Of a DNA stretch of 64,000 nt, positions 35,819 through 45,280 are shown piece after piece. Where the stretch lies: assembly GCA_017134815.1 (NCBI GenBank), contig CP071032.1:2228001-2292000 (forward strand), given 5' to 3'. The stretch comes from Lentisphaerota bacterium. Lineage in GTDB: Bacteria > Verrucomicrobiota > Lentisphaeria > Victivallales > Victivallaceae. Below the pieces are notes generated by a model. That model saw only the letters and a program-made list of their open reading frames with translations, ran no database searches and was not told where the DNA came from. The translations under genes and the position numbers were made by a program. Within the stretch, counting starts at the first letter, position 1; each line of letters opens with the position of its first letter.

Positions 35819-37297
35819 TCAACCACAGATTTTTTTGAATTTAAGCATGGCCGCATCATACTGCGGTTTGAGGTTCGAATCCGGTATAAACTCTATAATC
35901 TGAAATGATGCTTTGACAACTTTCCTGGCTTCAGCCAGGCTGCCGATATCTCCAGCAGTAATTGCCTGTCCAAGCAGGTTGCCTATTGCAGTGGCTTCTA
36001 CCGGCCCGGCCTCAACAGTTATGCCCAGGCAGTCAGCAGTCATTTGCATAAGAGTTTTGTCCTTTGTTCCGCCGCCGACAATATTCAGGCACTGGTAGTT
36101 GGCGGCTAAAATTTTTTCCAGCTGCAGAATTTTTTTTCTAAAGTAGAGTGCCAGGGAGTCATAAATACAACGCAGTATCTCCGCATCCGATTCAGGGGTG
36201 CCCTGTCCGGTATTTTCACAAAACTCCCTGATTCGTTCCGGCACATCTCCAGGAGTCAAAAAACTGGTGTCATTGGGATCGATCAAATATTTCAGCGGCT
36301 CAGCTTCCCCGGCCATGGCTTCCATGTCGGCAAAAGTTATATTGCGGTATGCTTCATTCCATTCACGCCTGGTTTCCTGAAAAGGCCAGGTTCCCATGAT
36401 ACTGGTCAGGAAGCGGATTTTATTTTCGAGTCCGCCCTCATTGGTGAAAGGTGCTTTGCCGGCTTCGGGGGAACATAAAGGCTGGTCAATTTCAGCTCCG
36501 AGCAAGGCCCAGGTGCCGCAACTTACATAAGCCCAGCTGCGGTCAGTCGGCGCAGGTACAGCCGCGACAGCAGAGGCTGTATCGTGAGCTCCTACTTTAA
36601 CTATTTCAACCGGACCGCAGCCTATGGCTTTTTGCAGCTCTGGTTTTAGAACGGCTGCTTTTGTACACGGCTGAACTATCTTCGGAAAAATATTCCGCGG
36701 CAGACCAAGCATATCTATCAGATCAAAATCCCAGTTACGTTTGACCGGGTCAAGCAGGTTCGAAGTCGATGCCACCGAATATTCACAAGTCATTTCACCG
36801 CACAGCATATAGGTCAGGGCATCTGGCATGAAGAGCAGAACGGCATTTTCGAAATCCTGTGGTCTTTGTCTATTATGGGCAACCAGCTGATACAAGGTGT
36901 TAAACTGCAGATACTGAATACCGGTGCGGGCATAGAGTTCACCCAGAGAAACAGTTTTTTCAACTTCGAGCCAGATATCATCTGTTCTCGGGTCGCGGTA
37001 ATTATGCGGCTGGCACTTGATTTTGCCGGTGTCGCGGTCAAAAAGCACGTAATCAACCCCCCAGGTATCAATACCGATACTTGAAATATCAGGGTTTTCA
37101 GTAAAAGCCTTTTTCAGACCGCTTTTGATTTCCTTGCATATGAGTTTGAAATCCCAGAACAGAGAATCATTTTTTTCCTGAGGGCCATTAACAAAGCGGT
37201 GAATTTCCTGCAGTGACAGTTTACCGTCGTCAAACGTACCGATAATACCACGTCCGCTTGATGCCCCAAGGTCAAACGCCAAATAACTTTTTGCCAT
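35819..37297 (-). CDS. rhaB: Rhamnulokinase
   Basis: 492-aa FGGY-family kinase, best matching rhamnulokinase, which phosphorylates L-rhamnulose. The N-terminal phosphate motif is YLAFDLGASSGRGIIG, then SSIGIDTWGVDYVLFD, and later GAHDTASAVAAVPAP, YVSCGTWALLGAE, NEGGLENKIRFL and NIVGGGTKDKTLMQMTADCLG. The ATG at 37297 was chosen because GGAGGCG lies just before it inside the longer frame. rhaA, rhaD and transporters are not present, so the pathway context is missing. Rhamnose or fucose use would fit a polysaccharide degrader. Confidence 0.9.
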   Translation of the reverse strand: MAKSYLAFDLGASSGRGIIGTFDDGKLSLQEIHRFVNGPQEKNDSLFWDFKLICKEIKSGLKKAFTENPDISSIGIDTWGVDYVLFDRDTGKIKCQPHNYRDPRTDDIWLEVEKTVSLGELYARTGIQYLQFNTLYQLVAHNRQRPQDFENAVLLFMPDALTYMLCGEMTCEYSVASTSNLLDPVKRNWDFDLIDMLGLPRNIFPKIVQPCTKAAVLKPELQKAIGCGPVEIVKVGAHDTASAVAAVPAPTDRSWAYVSCGTWALLGAEIDQPLCSPEAGKAPFTNEGGLENKIRFLTSIMGTWPFQETRREWNEAYRNITFADMEAMAGEAEPLKYLIDPNDTSFLTPGDVPERIREFCENTGQGTPESDAEILRCIYDSLALYFRKKILQLEKILAANYQCLNIVGGGTKDKTLMQMTADCLGITVEAGPVEATAIGNLLGQAITAGDIGSLAEARKVVKASFQIIEFIPDSNLKPQYDAAMLKFKKICG

Positions 37298-37409
37298 TTT
37301 CGCCTCCATGCGATTCGATTCTAAATCCAGGAGTTATGCGAAAACCATCAAATAACCAAGCACCCCGGCAACAGTTTCGCTCAACTCAACAAATTTTACT
37401 TATTTCCGG

Positions 37410-38459
37410 TTATTGTTCCAGATTTTTCAGTTTCCTGTAAGTGTACAAAACCATCTCCTCGGTTTCCTTCCACCCAATGCAGGCATCAGTAATGGACACA
37501 CCTGGTATTGGTTTTTTATTCTCAATAATCTTCTGTGCTCCTTCCAGCAGGTTGCTTTCCAGCATCAGCCCTTTTACCGCAGTTTCACCCTGTTCAATCT
37601 GCCCAATGATATCATACAGGGCAATTTTCTGCCGGGTATGGGCTTTACCTGAATTGGCATGGCTGCAGTCAATAACTATTGAGGGGTTGATGTTGGCTTT
37701 GCGCAACGCAACTTTAAGAAAAGCGATGTATTCGGCACTGTAATTAGGAGTAGTGCCGCCACGCAGTACAACGTGACAATACTTGTTCCCGCTGGTGCGG
37801 AATACTCCGATATGGCCTTCTTCAGTCACACCGATAAAGCTGTGCTTGCTGGCCGCAGTGTTTATAGCGTCAATCGCAGCCTGAACATTTCCATCAGTGG
37901 CGTTTTTAAAACCCACCGGCATGGAAAGGCCGCTGGCAAGCTGGCGATGTGTCTGGGACTCGGTAGTCCTGGCGCCGATTGCCGCCCAGCTGACCGCATC
38001 AGCAATATACTGAGGAATAATAGGATCCAGCATTTCTGTGGCGACCGGCAGGCCCAGGTCAACAATCTGCTGCAGCAGTTTGCGGGCTTGAAAAATGCCT
38101 TCCTCAATTTTGTATGAACCATTGATATCTGGATCGTAAATCAGCCCTTTCCAACCTACGGTTGTCCGCGGTTTTTCAAAATAAACCCGCATAACCAGCA
38201 AAATTTTATCTTTTACTTTTTCATTCAGTTTTGCCAGTCTTTCGGCATATTCAACAGCTGATTCAGGGTCGTGAATCGAACATGGCCCGACAATCATCAT
38301 AAATTTATTGCTCTTATGATCAAGAATGTCGCAGATTTCTTTTCGGGCTTCGACAACTTTAGCAACGGCGTCAAGCGACAGCGGCAGCTCCGATTTAATT
38401 GATTTCGGAGACGGCAGCAGGGACCTGCTCAAGATGTTTATGTTGTTACTTTTAAGCAT
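37410..38459 (-). CDS. aroG: 3-deoxy-7-phosphoheptulonate (DAHP) synthase, class I
   Basis: 349-aa AroG/F/H-type DAHP synthase, the first step of the shikimate pathway. Motifs: PSPKSIKSELPLS near the N-terminus, MIVGPCSIHDPESAVEYAERL, VMRVYFEKPRTTVGWKGLI, PVATEMLDPIIPQYIADAVSW, AIGARTTESQTHRQLASGLS, LRGGTTPNY and IDCSHANSGK (metal and substrate residues). The start is ATG at 38459, matching the E. coli enzymes in length; the longer frame adds 37 atypical residues. Feedback specificity cannot be read. Confidence 0.95.
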   Translation of the reverse strand: MLKSNNINILSRSLLPSPKSIKSELPLSLDAVAKVVEARKEICDILDHKSNKFMMIVGPCSIHDPESAVEYAERLAKLNEKVKDKILLVMRVYFEKPRTTVGWKGLIYDPDINGSYKIEEGIFQARKLLQQIVDLGLPVATEMLDPIIPQYIADAVSWAAIGARTTESQTHRQLASGLSMPVGFKNATDGNVQAAIDAINTAASKHSFIGVTEEGHIGVFRTSGNKYCHVVLRGGTTPNYSAEYIAFLKVALRKANINPSIVIDCSHANSGKAHTRQKIALYDIIGQIEQGETAVKGLMLESNLLEGAQKIIENKKPIPGVSITDACIGWKETEEMVLYTYRKLKNLEQ

Positions 38460-38612
38460 ATTACGTTCCAGAAATTTGCAATTATTTACTGTATCGCTAA
38501 ATATATATCTAATTCCGGTATTTACAATACTTCTTTCCCGACAAATAATTATATAATTGTGCCATCTCAAGCTGGAAGTTTAAACATATTGCTAATCTGC
38601 GGACTTTGGATA

Positions 38613-38641
38613 TTGACAGAATTGTTGCTATATTATAAGAT
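38613..38641 (+). promoter_or_regulatory. Possible promoter for apgM
   Basis: A consensus -35 TTGACA (38613-38618) is followed by TATAAG (38634-38639, 15-bp spacer) or TAAGAT (38636-38641, 17-bp spacer). It lies in the divergent gap between the DAHP synthase gene and apgM. A short CCGC/GCGG hairpin (about 38690-38705) sits in the 5' UTR near the SD. Confidence 0.45.
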
Positions 38642-38724
38642 GAATATTGGGAATTTATTCATAGTTAACTTGGGAATATACAATGATGTCCGCTGTAAGA
38701 TGCGGATTATACTGGAGATAGAAC

Positions 38725-39936
38725 ATGGCTAAAAGCTTAATCTTTCTTGCCGACGGCATGGCTGATCACAACCTGGCACAGCTCGGGGGGAAAACCCCGC
38801 TTGAAGCTGCCAGTACTCCTGCAATGGATTCAATTGCTGCGAATGGCAGCTGCGGCACTTTTTTGACTTTGCCGGAAGGGCTGCCGACTTCGTCAGATGT
38901 GGCCAATATGTCGGTGCTCGGTTTTTACCCTGAAAAAAACTACCCTGGCCGCGGTCCGATTGAAGCCGTCAGTCAGGGCGTAGACTTGGCTCCGGACGAT
39001 GTCGCCTGGCGCTGCAATCTGGTCACAGTTTCTCCTGAAGGTGTTATGCAGGACTACTCTGCCGGCCATATTGACAATGCTGTATCCAGACAGCTTATCG
39101 CCGACCTTCAGCAGGAGTTCGGCTGCAGTACAGTATCATTCATACCTGGAGTCAGCTATCGCAACCTGCTGGTTCTGCATGGGGAGGAGTTTTCCGATAA
39201 AATCAAGTATCACAAACCGGACTCTTCTCATGGTATTCATATTGACGATCTGCAGTTGTCACCCGCGGACAACTCGGCTGAAGCTGCCTATACGGTTAAG
39301 TTTCTGACAGCGCTGTTTAAGAGGACTGCAGAGTTTCTGGCATCACATCCGTTAAACAGGGGCAAGAGTTCTCCGGCCTCGCATATCTGGCCGTGGAGCC
39401 CCGGGCATAAGCCTGACCTGATGCCTTTCAGTCAACGCTATAACGGAAAAACCGGTGCAATAATCAGCGCGGTGGATGTCATAAAGGGGCTAGGAAAATG
39501 TGCGGGTATGGATGTCATAGAAGTTCCGGGTGCAACCGGTTATATCGATACTAATTATGCCGGCAAGGCAGAGGCGGCGGTAAAAGCTTTGCATGATCAT
39601 GACTTCGTCTATCTGCATGTTGAAGCTATTGACGAGTGTTCGCATGAAGGGAACCTGGAACTGAAGCTGCAGGCCATTGAAGATTTTGACTCTAAAATTG
39701 TTGCTCCGGTACTGGGTGCCTGCAAAAATATGGCAGTGAACTTCGCGGTTCTGCCGGATCACCCGGTACCCATTGAATTGCGCAAACACACCCGGACTCC
39801 AGTACCGGTTGCGGTTATGGGACCGGCTGCAGGCATAGACGAGATCAGAACTTACAGCGAAAATCTGGCCCCGGACGGTGCTTTAGGCTTTATGAAAGGT
39901 GACCAGCTGATGAAGTTGCTGTTGGGAATAAAGTGA
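38725..39936 (+). CDS. apgM: Cofactor-independent phosphoglycerate mutase, archaeal type
   Basis: 403-aa ApgM of the alkaline phosphatase superfamily, interconverting 3- and 2-phosphoglycerate. The N-terminal metal motif is LIFLADGMADHNL, then TPAMDSIAANGSCGTF, LPTSSDVANMSVLGFYPE (nucleophile Ser) and YPGRGPIEA. The middle has GKSSPASHIWPWSPG, and the C-terminal metal residues are in YLHVEAIDECSHEGN and LPDHPVPIELRKHT. Length is typical of the ApgM family and distinct from GpmI. GGAG precedes the ATG. Confidence 0.93.
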   Translation: MAKSLIFLADGMADHNLAQLGGKTPLEAASTPAMDSIAANGSCGTFLTLPEGLPTSSDVANMSVLGFYPEKNYPGRGPIEAVSQGVDLAPDDVAWRCNLVTVSPEGVMQDYSAGHIDNAVSRQLIADLQQEFGCSTVSFIPGVSYRNLLVLHGEEFSDKIKYHKPDSSHGIHIDDLQLSPADNSAEAAYTVKFLTALFKRTAEFLASHPLNRGKSSPASHIWPWSPGHKPDLMPFSQRYNGKTGAIISAVDVIKGLGKCAGMDVIEVPGATGYIDTNYAGKAEAAVKALHDHDFVYLHVEAIDECSHEGNLELKLQAIEDFDSKIVAPVLGACKNMAVNFAVLPDHPVPIELRKHTRTPVPVAVMGPAAGIDEIRTYSENLAPDGALGFMKGDQLMKLLLGIK

Positions 39937-41393
39937 TGACCGGCGGCATAAACCGGAAGCATATTTATCTGGCAGGCAGTGTGATTATTGCTGCCGCCTT
40001 TATTGTTGCTGTCCGGGATGCCGTATTTCGTGATTTGTGGTTTGATGAATCACTTACCATAACAAATTTCATGCTGTTGCCGAAATTCAGCATGATTTAC
40101 CACCAGTACGTAATTCCAAACAACCAGATTGTCTATACTGTTTTACTTAAATTATGGGAATTGCTGCGCGCTGGCTGGTGTGCTCCCGATTTATTCTGGA
40201 GAATGTTTTCAGTGATTTGTGCAGGCTGCAGTATCGCGGTAATGCTATGGCGATGGCGTAAGAGCGTCAGTTTCGCTGTGCTTCCAGTCCTGCTGGCTGT
40301 GCTGACTGCACCGGCTTTTGCGGTGTATGCCACGGCTGTGCGTGGTTACATGCTGAGTTTTCTACTTATTTTAATTGCCTTGGAGCTGGCCCGGTGCATG
40401 GTTCTGAAATTCAGTTGGAAATATGCTGTCGGCTTTTTCTTTTGCTGCATACTGGCTGTAGGAACAATTCCGACAAATATTCTGCCGCTAGTTGCAATCG
40501 CCATATATTTCTTTCCTTTTTTCGGTTTCGAAAGGATACTGGATAAGCGTTTTCTACTTCTGATTTTGCTGCCTGCGGGAGCTTTGCTGTTTTTTTACCT
40601 GCCGCTGCTGCCACAGGTTATTAATATTCTGCAGCTGCGTGAGGGCTGGAGTGATCAACAGCAGGCGGTAGTTATGACTTATGCCGGCTTTTTGCTGCCG
40701 CTGCTGCCTGTGGTTGTTGCGGCTGCTGCTGGAGGTATTATTTGGGCCCGGAAGACCTCAAAATATATTTTCTGCTGGCGGTTTTTGATTTTTCTGCTGC
40801 CGCTGTTGACAATAATATTAATTCAACCAGCCCCTTTTCCGAGAGTATTTTTCAGCATCTGGCCCCTATGGCTGTTGCTGACGGCAGACGGCTGTCGGCA
40901 TCTGCTGCCATTTTTTCGCAGAAAGCGCCTGGCTCTGGCTGGTACCGTCGGTTTATGTATAATAGGGGCCCTTTGTGGGAAAGCGGTTCAGACACAAAGC
41001 TGTAGAATTTCAGCTCTTGCAGCCCGGTCTCGTCTTGACGACTACTTCTGTCCCTACTACATGCGACCTGGCTACCGTCCCTGGACTACGGTCTTGAGAC
41101 TGCAGCGGCTGTTTAAGGAGACCCGCCACAAACAAAAAGTTTATTTAAGTTTTGCTTCGGACCCTTATTCATTCATCCTGTACGGCAGGCTGGCCGGCAT
41201 GTCGGACAAAACCTGGATTTTTGATAATCCGCGCGGTCAAGTAACGTCTCTGCCTGAAGGTGCTTTAGTCATTTTAGCCAGCCGGGATAATGTTAATGAA
41301 GAATTGACTATGTTGAAAAAACGCTTTGATTTACGTGAAAAGCCTGAAGAGTTTTTCAGATCCGGGATGTTTACAGTGTTTTCCACAGACTAA
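39936..41393 (+). CDS. GT-C membrane glycosyltransferase, ArnT/PMT-like
   Basis: 485-aa integral membrane protein with about ten TM helices. The first periplasmic loop has an acidic motif, RDAVFRDLWFDESLT, as in dolichol- or undecaprenyl-phosphate-sugar-dependent GT-C enzymes (GT39/GT83 type), where this Asp-Glu is catalytic. The hydrophilic C-terminus (about 385-485) probably faces the periplasm. It starts in a TGATG overlap with apgM. Acceptor (lipid A, protein or polysaccharide) cannot be inferred. Confidence 0.7.
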   Translation: MTGGINRKHIYLAGSVIIAAAFIVAVRDAVFRDLWFDESLTITNFMLLPKFSMIYHQYVIPNNQIVYTVLLKLWELLRAGWCAPDLFWRMFSVICAGCSIAVMLWRWRKSVSFAVLPVLLAVLTAPAFAVYATAVRGYMLSFLLILIALELARCMVLKFSWKYAVGFFFCCILAVGTIPTNILPLVAIAIYFFPFFGFERILDKRFLLLILLPAGALLFFYLPLLPQVINILQLREGWSDQQQAVVMTYAGFLLPLLPVVVAAAAGGIIWARKTSKYIFCWRFLIFLLPLLTIILIQPAPFPRVFFSIWPLWLLLTADGCRHLLPFFRRKRLALAGTVGLCIIGALCGKAVQTQSCRISALAARSRLDDYFCPYYMRPGYRPWTTVLRLQRLFKETRHKQKVYLSFASDPYSFILYGRLAGMSDKTWIFDNPRGQVTSLPEGALVILASRDNVNEELTMLKKRFDLREKPEEFFRSGMFTVFSTD

Positions 41394-41430
41394 AAGGCGG
41401 GCCGCACTGCAGAGAGTGCGACCCTTTTGG
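41392..41430. terminator. Bidirectional terminator
   Basis: CGCACT (41403-41408) and AGTGCG (41415-41420) pair, extended by GGG/CCC past a mismatch and flanked by AAAA (41392-41395) and TTTT (41425-41428). It lies between the convergent GT-C and malic enzyme genes and can serve both strands. Confidence 0.75.
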
Positions 41431-41469
41431 AAAACGCTATATTTATTAAGGGGTAAACCCTTTATTATC

Positions 41470-42816
41470 TTATCCTTTGAGATTGCGTTTCACGCGCGCT
41501 GCAACTTCTGCTTCATAAGCATCAAGATCTGCAATGTCCATTCTGGCCATACCGGTTTCCATGGCGGCCCTGGCTACATAACGTGCCACTCTCGGCACTA
41601 CACGCGGATCAAATGGTTTGGGAATCACATAGGAGTGCTTCATTGGGTTATCACCATCAAACATTCCAGCCGCCGCGTCTTCAGGATAAGCTTTTTCCAG
41701 AACCTTGTAGACATCGGCAGGAGTCGGTTCTTTGACAATAGAAGCCAGGGCCTCTGAAGCGGCAAGCTTCATAGCTTCGTTGATATCAATGGCACGGACG
41801 TCCAGAGCACCGCGGAAAATGCCCGGAAAACCAAGGACATTATTGACCTGGTTAGCAAAGTCAGAGCGACCGGTACCAACAACAACGGCTCCGGCTGCCA
41901 GAGCTTCGTCAGGAAGAATTTCCGGAACTGGATTGGCCATGGCAAAAATTATCGCATCGCGATTCATAGTCCTGACCATATCCTGACTCAAGGCTCCGGC
42001 TACTGAAAGCCCGAGGAAAATATCAGCATTCTTAACAGCATCAGCCAAGGTGCGTGCATCGGTTTCAACAGCAAATCTTTCTTTTTCTGGAGTGAGATTT
42101 TTGCGGCCTTTGTAAATAACACCCTTGGAATCACAAAGAATGAAATTTTCACGCCTGGCGCCAGCACTAATATAAAATTCACTGCAGGCAATGCCGGCAG
42201 CGCCGGCACCATTGACGACAATTCTGCAGTCCTTAATTTCTTTATTGATCATTTTCAATGCATTGATAATAGCGGCCTGAGAAATGATAGCAGTGCCATG
42301 CTGGTCGTCGTGGAAAACCGGAATCCCCATTCTGGTTTTCAAAGTCTGCTCTACCTCAAAACATGCTGGAGCCCCGATATCCTCAAGATTAATACCGCCA
42401 AAAGTTGGTTCGAGTTTTTCAGTGAACTCTATGAGCTTAGCGGGATCTGTTTTTCCATTTTCCTTAAAAACTTTGGCAGCACATATCGGCATGGCGTCAA
42501 TATCGGCAAAGCGTTTAAATAGTACACATTTGCCTTCCATAACCGGCAGAGATGCATCCGGACCGATGTTGCCAAGGCCAAGGACAGCAGTTCCGTCGCT
42601 GACAACCGCTACGGTATTTCCCTTTGCTGTATATCTCCAGATATCCTCTTTGTTCGCTTCAATTTCCAGGCATGGAAATGCGACGCCGGGAGAGTAAGCC
42701 TGGGAGAGGTCGCTCTGGGTTTCGCAGGCGGTAGTTGTTTTCAGGGCCACCTTGCCGGGAGTCGGTTCGGCATGGTATCTCAGACAGTCCTGTTTGAATT
42801 GCTCTTTTTTGTCCAT
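41470..42816 (-). CDS. NAD(P)-dependent malic enzyme, short form
   Basis: 448-aa malic enzyme of the short bacterial type (no C-terminal phosphotransacetylase-like domain as in MaeB), converting malate to pyruvate. The N-terminal blocks are YSPGVAFPCLEIEAN, TAVLGLGNIGPDASLPVMEGK, FGGINLEDIGAPACFEVE and IPVFHDDQHGTAI (Lys, Asp and metal ligands). The Rossmann domain has RIVVNGAGAAGIACSEF, and FAMANPVPEI follows. Cofactor preference is not decidable by eye. It is monocistronic, with AAGGTG before the ATG. Confidence 0.93.
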   Translation of the reverse strand: MDKKEQFKQDCLRYHAEPTPGKVALKTTTACETQSDLSQAYSPGVAFPCLEIEANKEDIWRYTAKGNTVAVVSDGTAVLGLGNIGPDASLPVMEGKCVLFKRFADIDAMPICAAKVFKENGKTDPAKLIEFTEKLEPTFGGINLEDIGAPACFEVEQTLKTRMGIPVFHDDQHGTAIISQAAIINALKMINKEIKDCRIVVNGAGAAGIACSEFYISAGARRENFILCDSKGVIYKGRKNLTPEKERFAVETDARTLADAVKNADIFLGLSVAGALSQDMVRTMNRDAIIFAMANPVPEILPDEALAAGAVVVGTGRSDFANQVNNVLGFPGIFRGALDVRAIDINEAMKLAASEALASIVKEPTPADVYKVLEKAYPEDAAAGMFDGDNPMKHSYVIPKPFDPRVVPRVARYVARAAMETGMARMDIADLDAYEAEVAARVKRNLKG

Positions 42817-42964
42817 GATGCACCTTGGGGTTATTTACGGTTGTTTACCATAAAGTTTACTGCTTATAAAAAGAAATGACAACCCAAAAACAAAAAAAGT
42901 TTCCGGTATTGTCAGAAAAAAACTTAAAAATAGTACAAGTTTTAAGATGCTAAGCGTCGTGCAT

Positions 42965-43729
42965 CTACAGTCTTACCGGAATTTTGTGCTGCTTCAAAAA
43001 GGCCTTTGTATCCGGTACGGTAAAGGTCCCGAAATGGAAAATACTGGCAGCCAGTACCGCGTCAGCCCGGCCTTCTTCAAGCACCTCCAGCAGATGTTCA
43101 AGTGTCCCAGCCCCGCCGGAAGCGATTACCGGTACAGAAACCGCTTCGGAAACCATCCTGGTGAGCTCACAGTCATAGCCTTCTTTGGTGCCGTCGGCAT
43201 CCATGCTGGTCAGCAGGATTTCTCCGGCTCCCAGTTCAACACCACGCTTTGCCCAGTCAACAGCGTCAAGGTCAACAGGTTTTCTGCCGCCGTGAGTATA
43301 CACCTGCCACTTATTCTTCTGGCCTGGAACTCGTTTGGCATCAATTGCCAGCACTATGCATTGACTGCCGAAGCGTTCAGCCCCGGCGGTAATCAGCTCA
43401 GGATTATTGATGGCAGCGGTATTTACAGATACTTTATCAGCGCCGTTATTGAGCATTAAACGCATATCTTCAACTGTGCGGATGCCGCCGCCCACTGTCA
43501 GCGGAATAAAAACCTGTTCAGCTGTACGCCGGACAACATCAACCATCGTTGCCCGGTTGTCACTGGTAGCTGTGATGTCAAGAAAGACAATTTCATCTGC
43601 TCCCTGCTTATCATACTCAATAGCGGCCTCAACTGGATCCCCGGCATCAATAAGGTCAACAAAGTTTACACCTTTAACAACACGGCCGTCAGTTACGTCC
43701 AGGCAGGGAATAATACGTTTTGCAAGCAT
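42965..43729 (-). CDS. hisF: Imidazole glycerol phosphate synthase subunit HisF
   Basis: 254-aa cyclase subunit of imidazole glycerol phosphate synthase. It is a (beta-alpha)8 barrel: [20 protein letters not shown] holds the catalytic N-terminal Asp, and [45 protein letters not shown] (second catalytic Asp) and [11 protein letters not shown] follow. The ATG at 43729 has AGGATA upstream. Other his genes are not in the window, so hisF stands alone here. Confidence 0.96.
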   Translation of the reverse strand: MLAKRIIPCLDVTDGRVVKGVNFVDLIDAGDPVEAAIEYDKQGADEIVFLDITATSDNRATMVDVVRRTAEQVFIPLTVGGGIRTVEDMRLMLNNGADKVSVNTAAINNPELITAGAERFGSQCIVLAIDAKRVPGQKNKWQVYTHGGRKPVDLDAVDWAKRGVELGAGEILLTSMDADGTKEGYDCELTRMVSEAVSVPVIASGGAGTLEHLLEVLEEGRADAVLAASIFHFGTFTVPDTKAFLKQHKIPVRL

Positions 43730-43772
43730 ATTCAAATTATCCTGAAATTCCGAAAATAAATTTATCTGTTAA

Positions 43773-43798
43773 GTCCTGCTGCTGTGAGACAGCAGGAC
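43773..43798 (-). terminator. Strong hairpin downstream of the 2-oxoacid oxidoreductase operon
   Basis: GTCCTGCTG (43773-43781) and CAGCAGGAC (43790-43798) form a perfect 9-bp stem with an 8-nt loop, 6 bp past the operon stop on the minus strand. The following minus-strand sequence (TTAACAGATAAATTTA) lacks a strong U-run, so it may end transcription only partially or protect the mRNA end before hisF. Confidence 0.45.
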
Positions 43799-43804
43799 CG
43801 ATTC

Positions 43805-45274
43805 TCAAATTCTTTTAACAGCCTGTTTACCAGCATAGAAAGCTTCGATGTTCAGCTGAATAACCGATTCCTTGTTGGAGAAACAGTCCATGATAGCTTC
43901 TTCAAAGGTACGATCAAAGTCCTGCTTATCAGCGCCTTCAAGAAAACAGTCCTCCATAACTACTGACAAAGCTCCGAGAATTACCGAGTTTGCATAGCGC
44001 AAATGTCCAAGCTGCTTGGCAATGTCAGAAGCTTTTACTGAGTAAACTATTTTGTCTTTACTCACTTTGGGCGGTTCAATAGTTGAACTGTCGTAGATCA
44101 GTACACCTTTTTTCTTCAGTACCGGCAGGAAAGCGTCCATTGAAGGCTGGTTTAAGACAATCAATAAATTACAGTCCTTGTCGACAATCGGAGAGCCGAC
44201 AGTCTTACGGCTCAGTATCACTGAACAATTTGCAGTGCCGCCGCGCATTTCTGGTCCGTATGAGGGCAGCCAGGAGACATTGAAATTACGCAGTTTGCCC
44301 ATGGTTGCTATCATATTGCCCAATGAAAGAACGCCCTGTCCACCAAAACCGGCAACCTTGATTTTGCGCTCTTTCTCAAATATTTTTGAAGGATTGCGGA
44401 AGTCGTCACTTACGCCTTTCTGCACTTTGACCGGGTACAAAAGTTCGCGGACTCTTTCAGCTTCATGTTCGCCTTCAGTCCGTTTGATCGGATCGCGGTG
44501 ATCTGCCTCATCCTTGAAGCATTTAAGCGGGAAAAAACGGGTCATCTGGGTATCGATGAATTCGTTCATTTCCTTGGCGTCAAGTTTCAGGTTGATCGGA
44601 CAGCCGGCAAGTACTTCAACCATGGAAAAACCTTTCTGGTCGACAGTGTTCTTAATTGCCTTGCGTACTGCTTTTCTGGCTCTCATAATATTTCTGGTAG
44701 TGCTGAGAGCGGCGCGTTCTACATAAACCGGAGCGTCCAGTGTCGAAACCATCTCCGAAACTTTCATCGGGTAGCCGTCATTCATGACCGACCTTCCGCT
44801 GGGTGATGTGACGGTTTTCTGTCCTGGCAGGGTTGTCGGGGCCATCTGGCCACCGGTCATGCCGTAAATGGCGTTGTTGACAAACAGTACGCAGATGTTT
44901 TCCCCGCGGTTTGCAGCCTGGATAAAGTTGTTGAAACCAATAGCCCCCAGGTCGCCGTCACCCTGATAAGAAATGACAATATTCTTAGGATTTGCCCGGT
45001 TCAGGCCTGTGCCAACGGCAGGTGCGCGGCCATGCGGTACTGAAATACCAAAGCAGTCAAAATAGTAGTAAGCAAAAACTGAGCAGCCAACCGGGGAAAT
45101 AATAACCGTATTATCCTGGACCCCGAAATCGGCAATAGCTTCAGCCATGATTTTATGTAAAATACCGTGCCCGCAACCGGGACAGTAGTGCATATTCTTG
45201 TGTATTGCGCCCGGACGGCGGTCAAAATTTTCAAAAAAGCCTTTCGGCCTGGCATGTTTAACAAGTTCAGCCAT
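43805..45274 (-). CDS. 2-oxoacid:ferredoxin oxidoreductase, fused beta-gamma subunit
   Basis: 489-aa fusion. Residues about 1-290 form the TPP-binding beta subunit: YCPGCGHGILHKIMAE, SPVGCSVFAYYYFD, the TPP-Mg motif QGDGDLGAIGFNNFIQAANR and NNAIYGMTGGQMAPTT. Residues about 305-489 form the gamma subunit (KVAGFGGQGVLSLGNMIATMG, WLPSYGPEMRGGTANCSVI). These are separate polypeptides in many organisms. The complex oxidises a 2-oxoacid to its acyl-CoA with ferredoxin as acceptor. It follows the alpha gene by 6 bp in a three-gene operon. Confidence 0.9.
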   Translation of the reverse strand: MAELVKHARPKGFFENFDRRPGAIHKNMHYCPGCGHGILHKIMAEAIADFGVQDNTVIISPVGCSVFAYYYFDCFGISVPHGRAPAVGTGLNRANPKNIVISYQGDGDLGAIGFNNFIQAANRGENICVLFVNNAIYGMTGGQMAPTTLPGQKTVTSPSGRSVMNDGYPMKVSEMVSTLDAPVYVERAALSTTRNIMRARKAVRKAIKNTVDQKGFSMVEVLAGCPINLKLDAKEMNEFIDTQMTRFFPLKCFKDEADHRDPIKRTEGEHEAERVRELLYPVKVQKGVSDDFRNPSKIFEKERKIKVAGFGGQGVLSLGNMIATMGKLRNFNVSWLPSYGPEMRGGTANCSVILSRKTVGSPIVDKDCNLLIVLNQPSMDAFLPVLKKKGVLIYDSSTIEPPKVSKDKIVYSVKASDIAKQLGHLRYANSVILGALSVVMEDCFLEGADKQDFDRTFEEAIMDCFSNKESVIQLNIEAFYAGKQAVKRI

Positions 45275-45280
45275 GATAAG

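Noticed and set aside
35868..35880. GGTTCGAATCC resembling a tRNA T-loop
   Set aside because: It lies inside rhaB, the flanks do not form a T-stem, and no acceptor or anticodon arms can be drawn.
35819..37297. Rhamnose catabolic operon
   Set aside because: Only rhaB is present; the flanking genes are a peptide-type binding protein and DAHP synthase with gaps over 100 bp.
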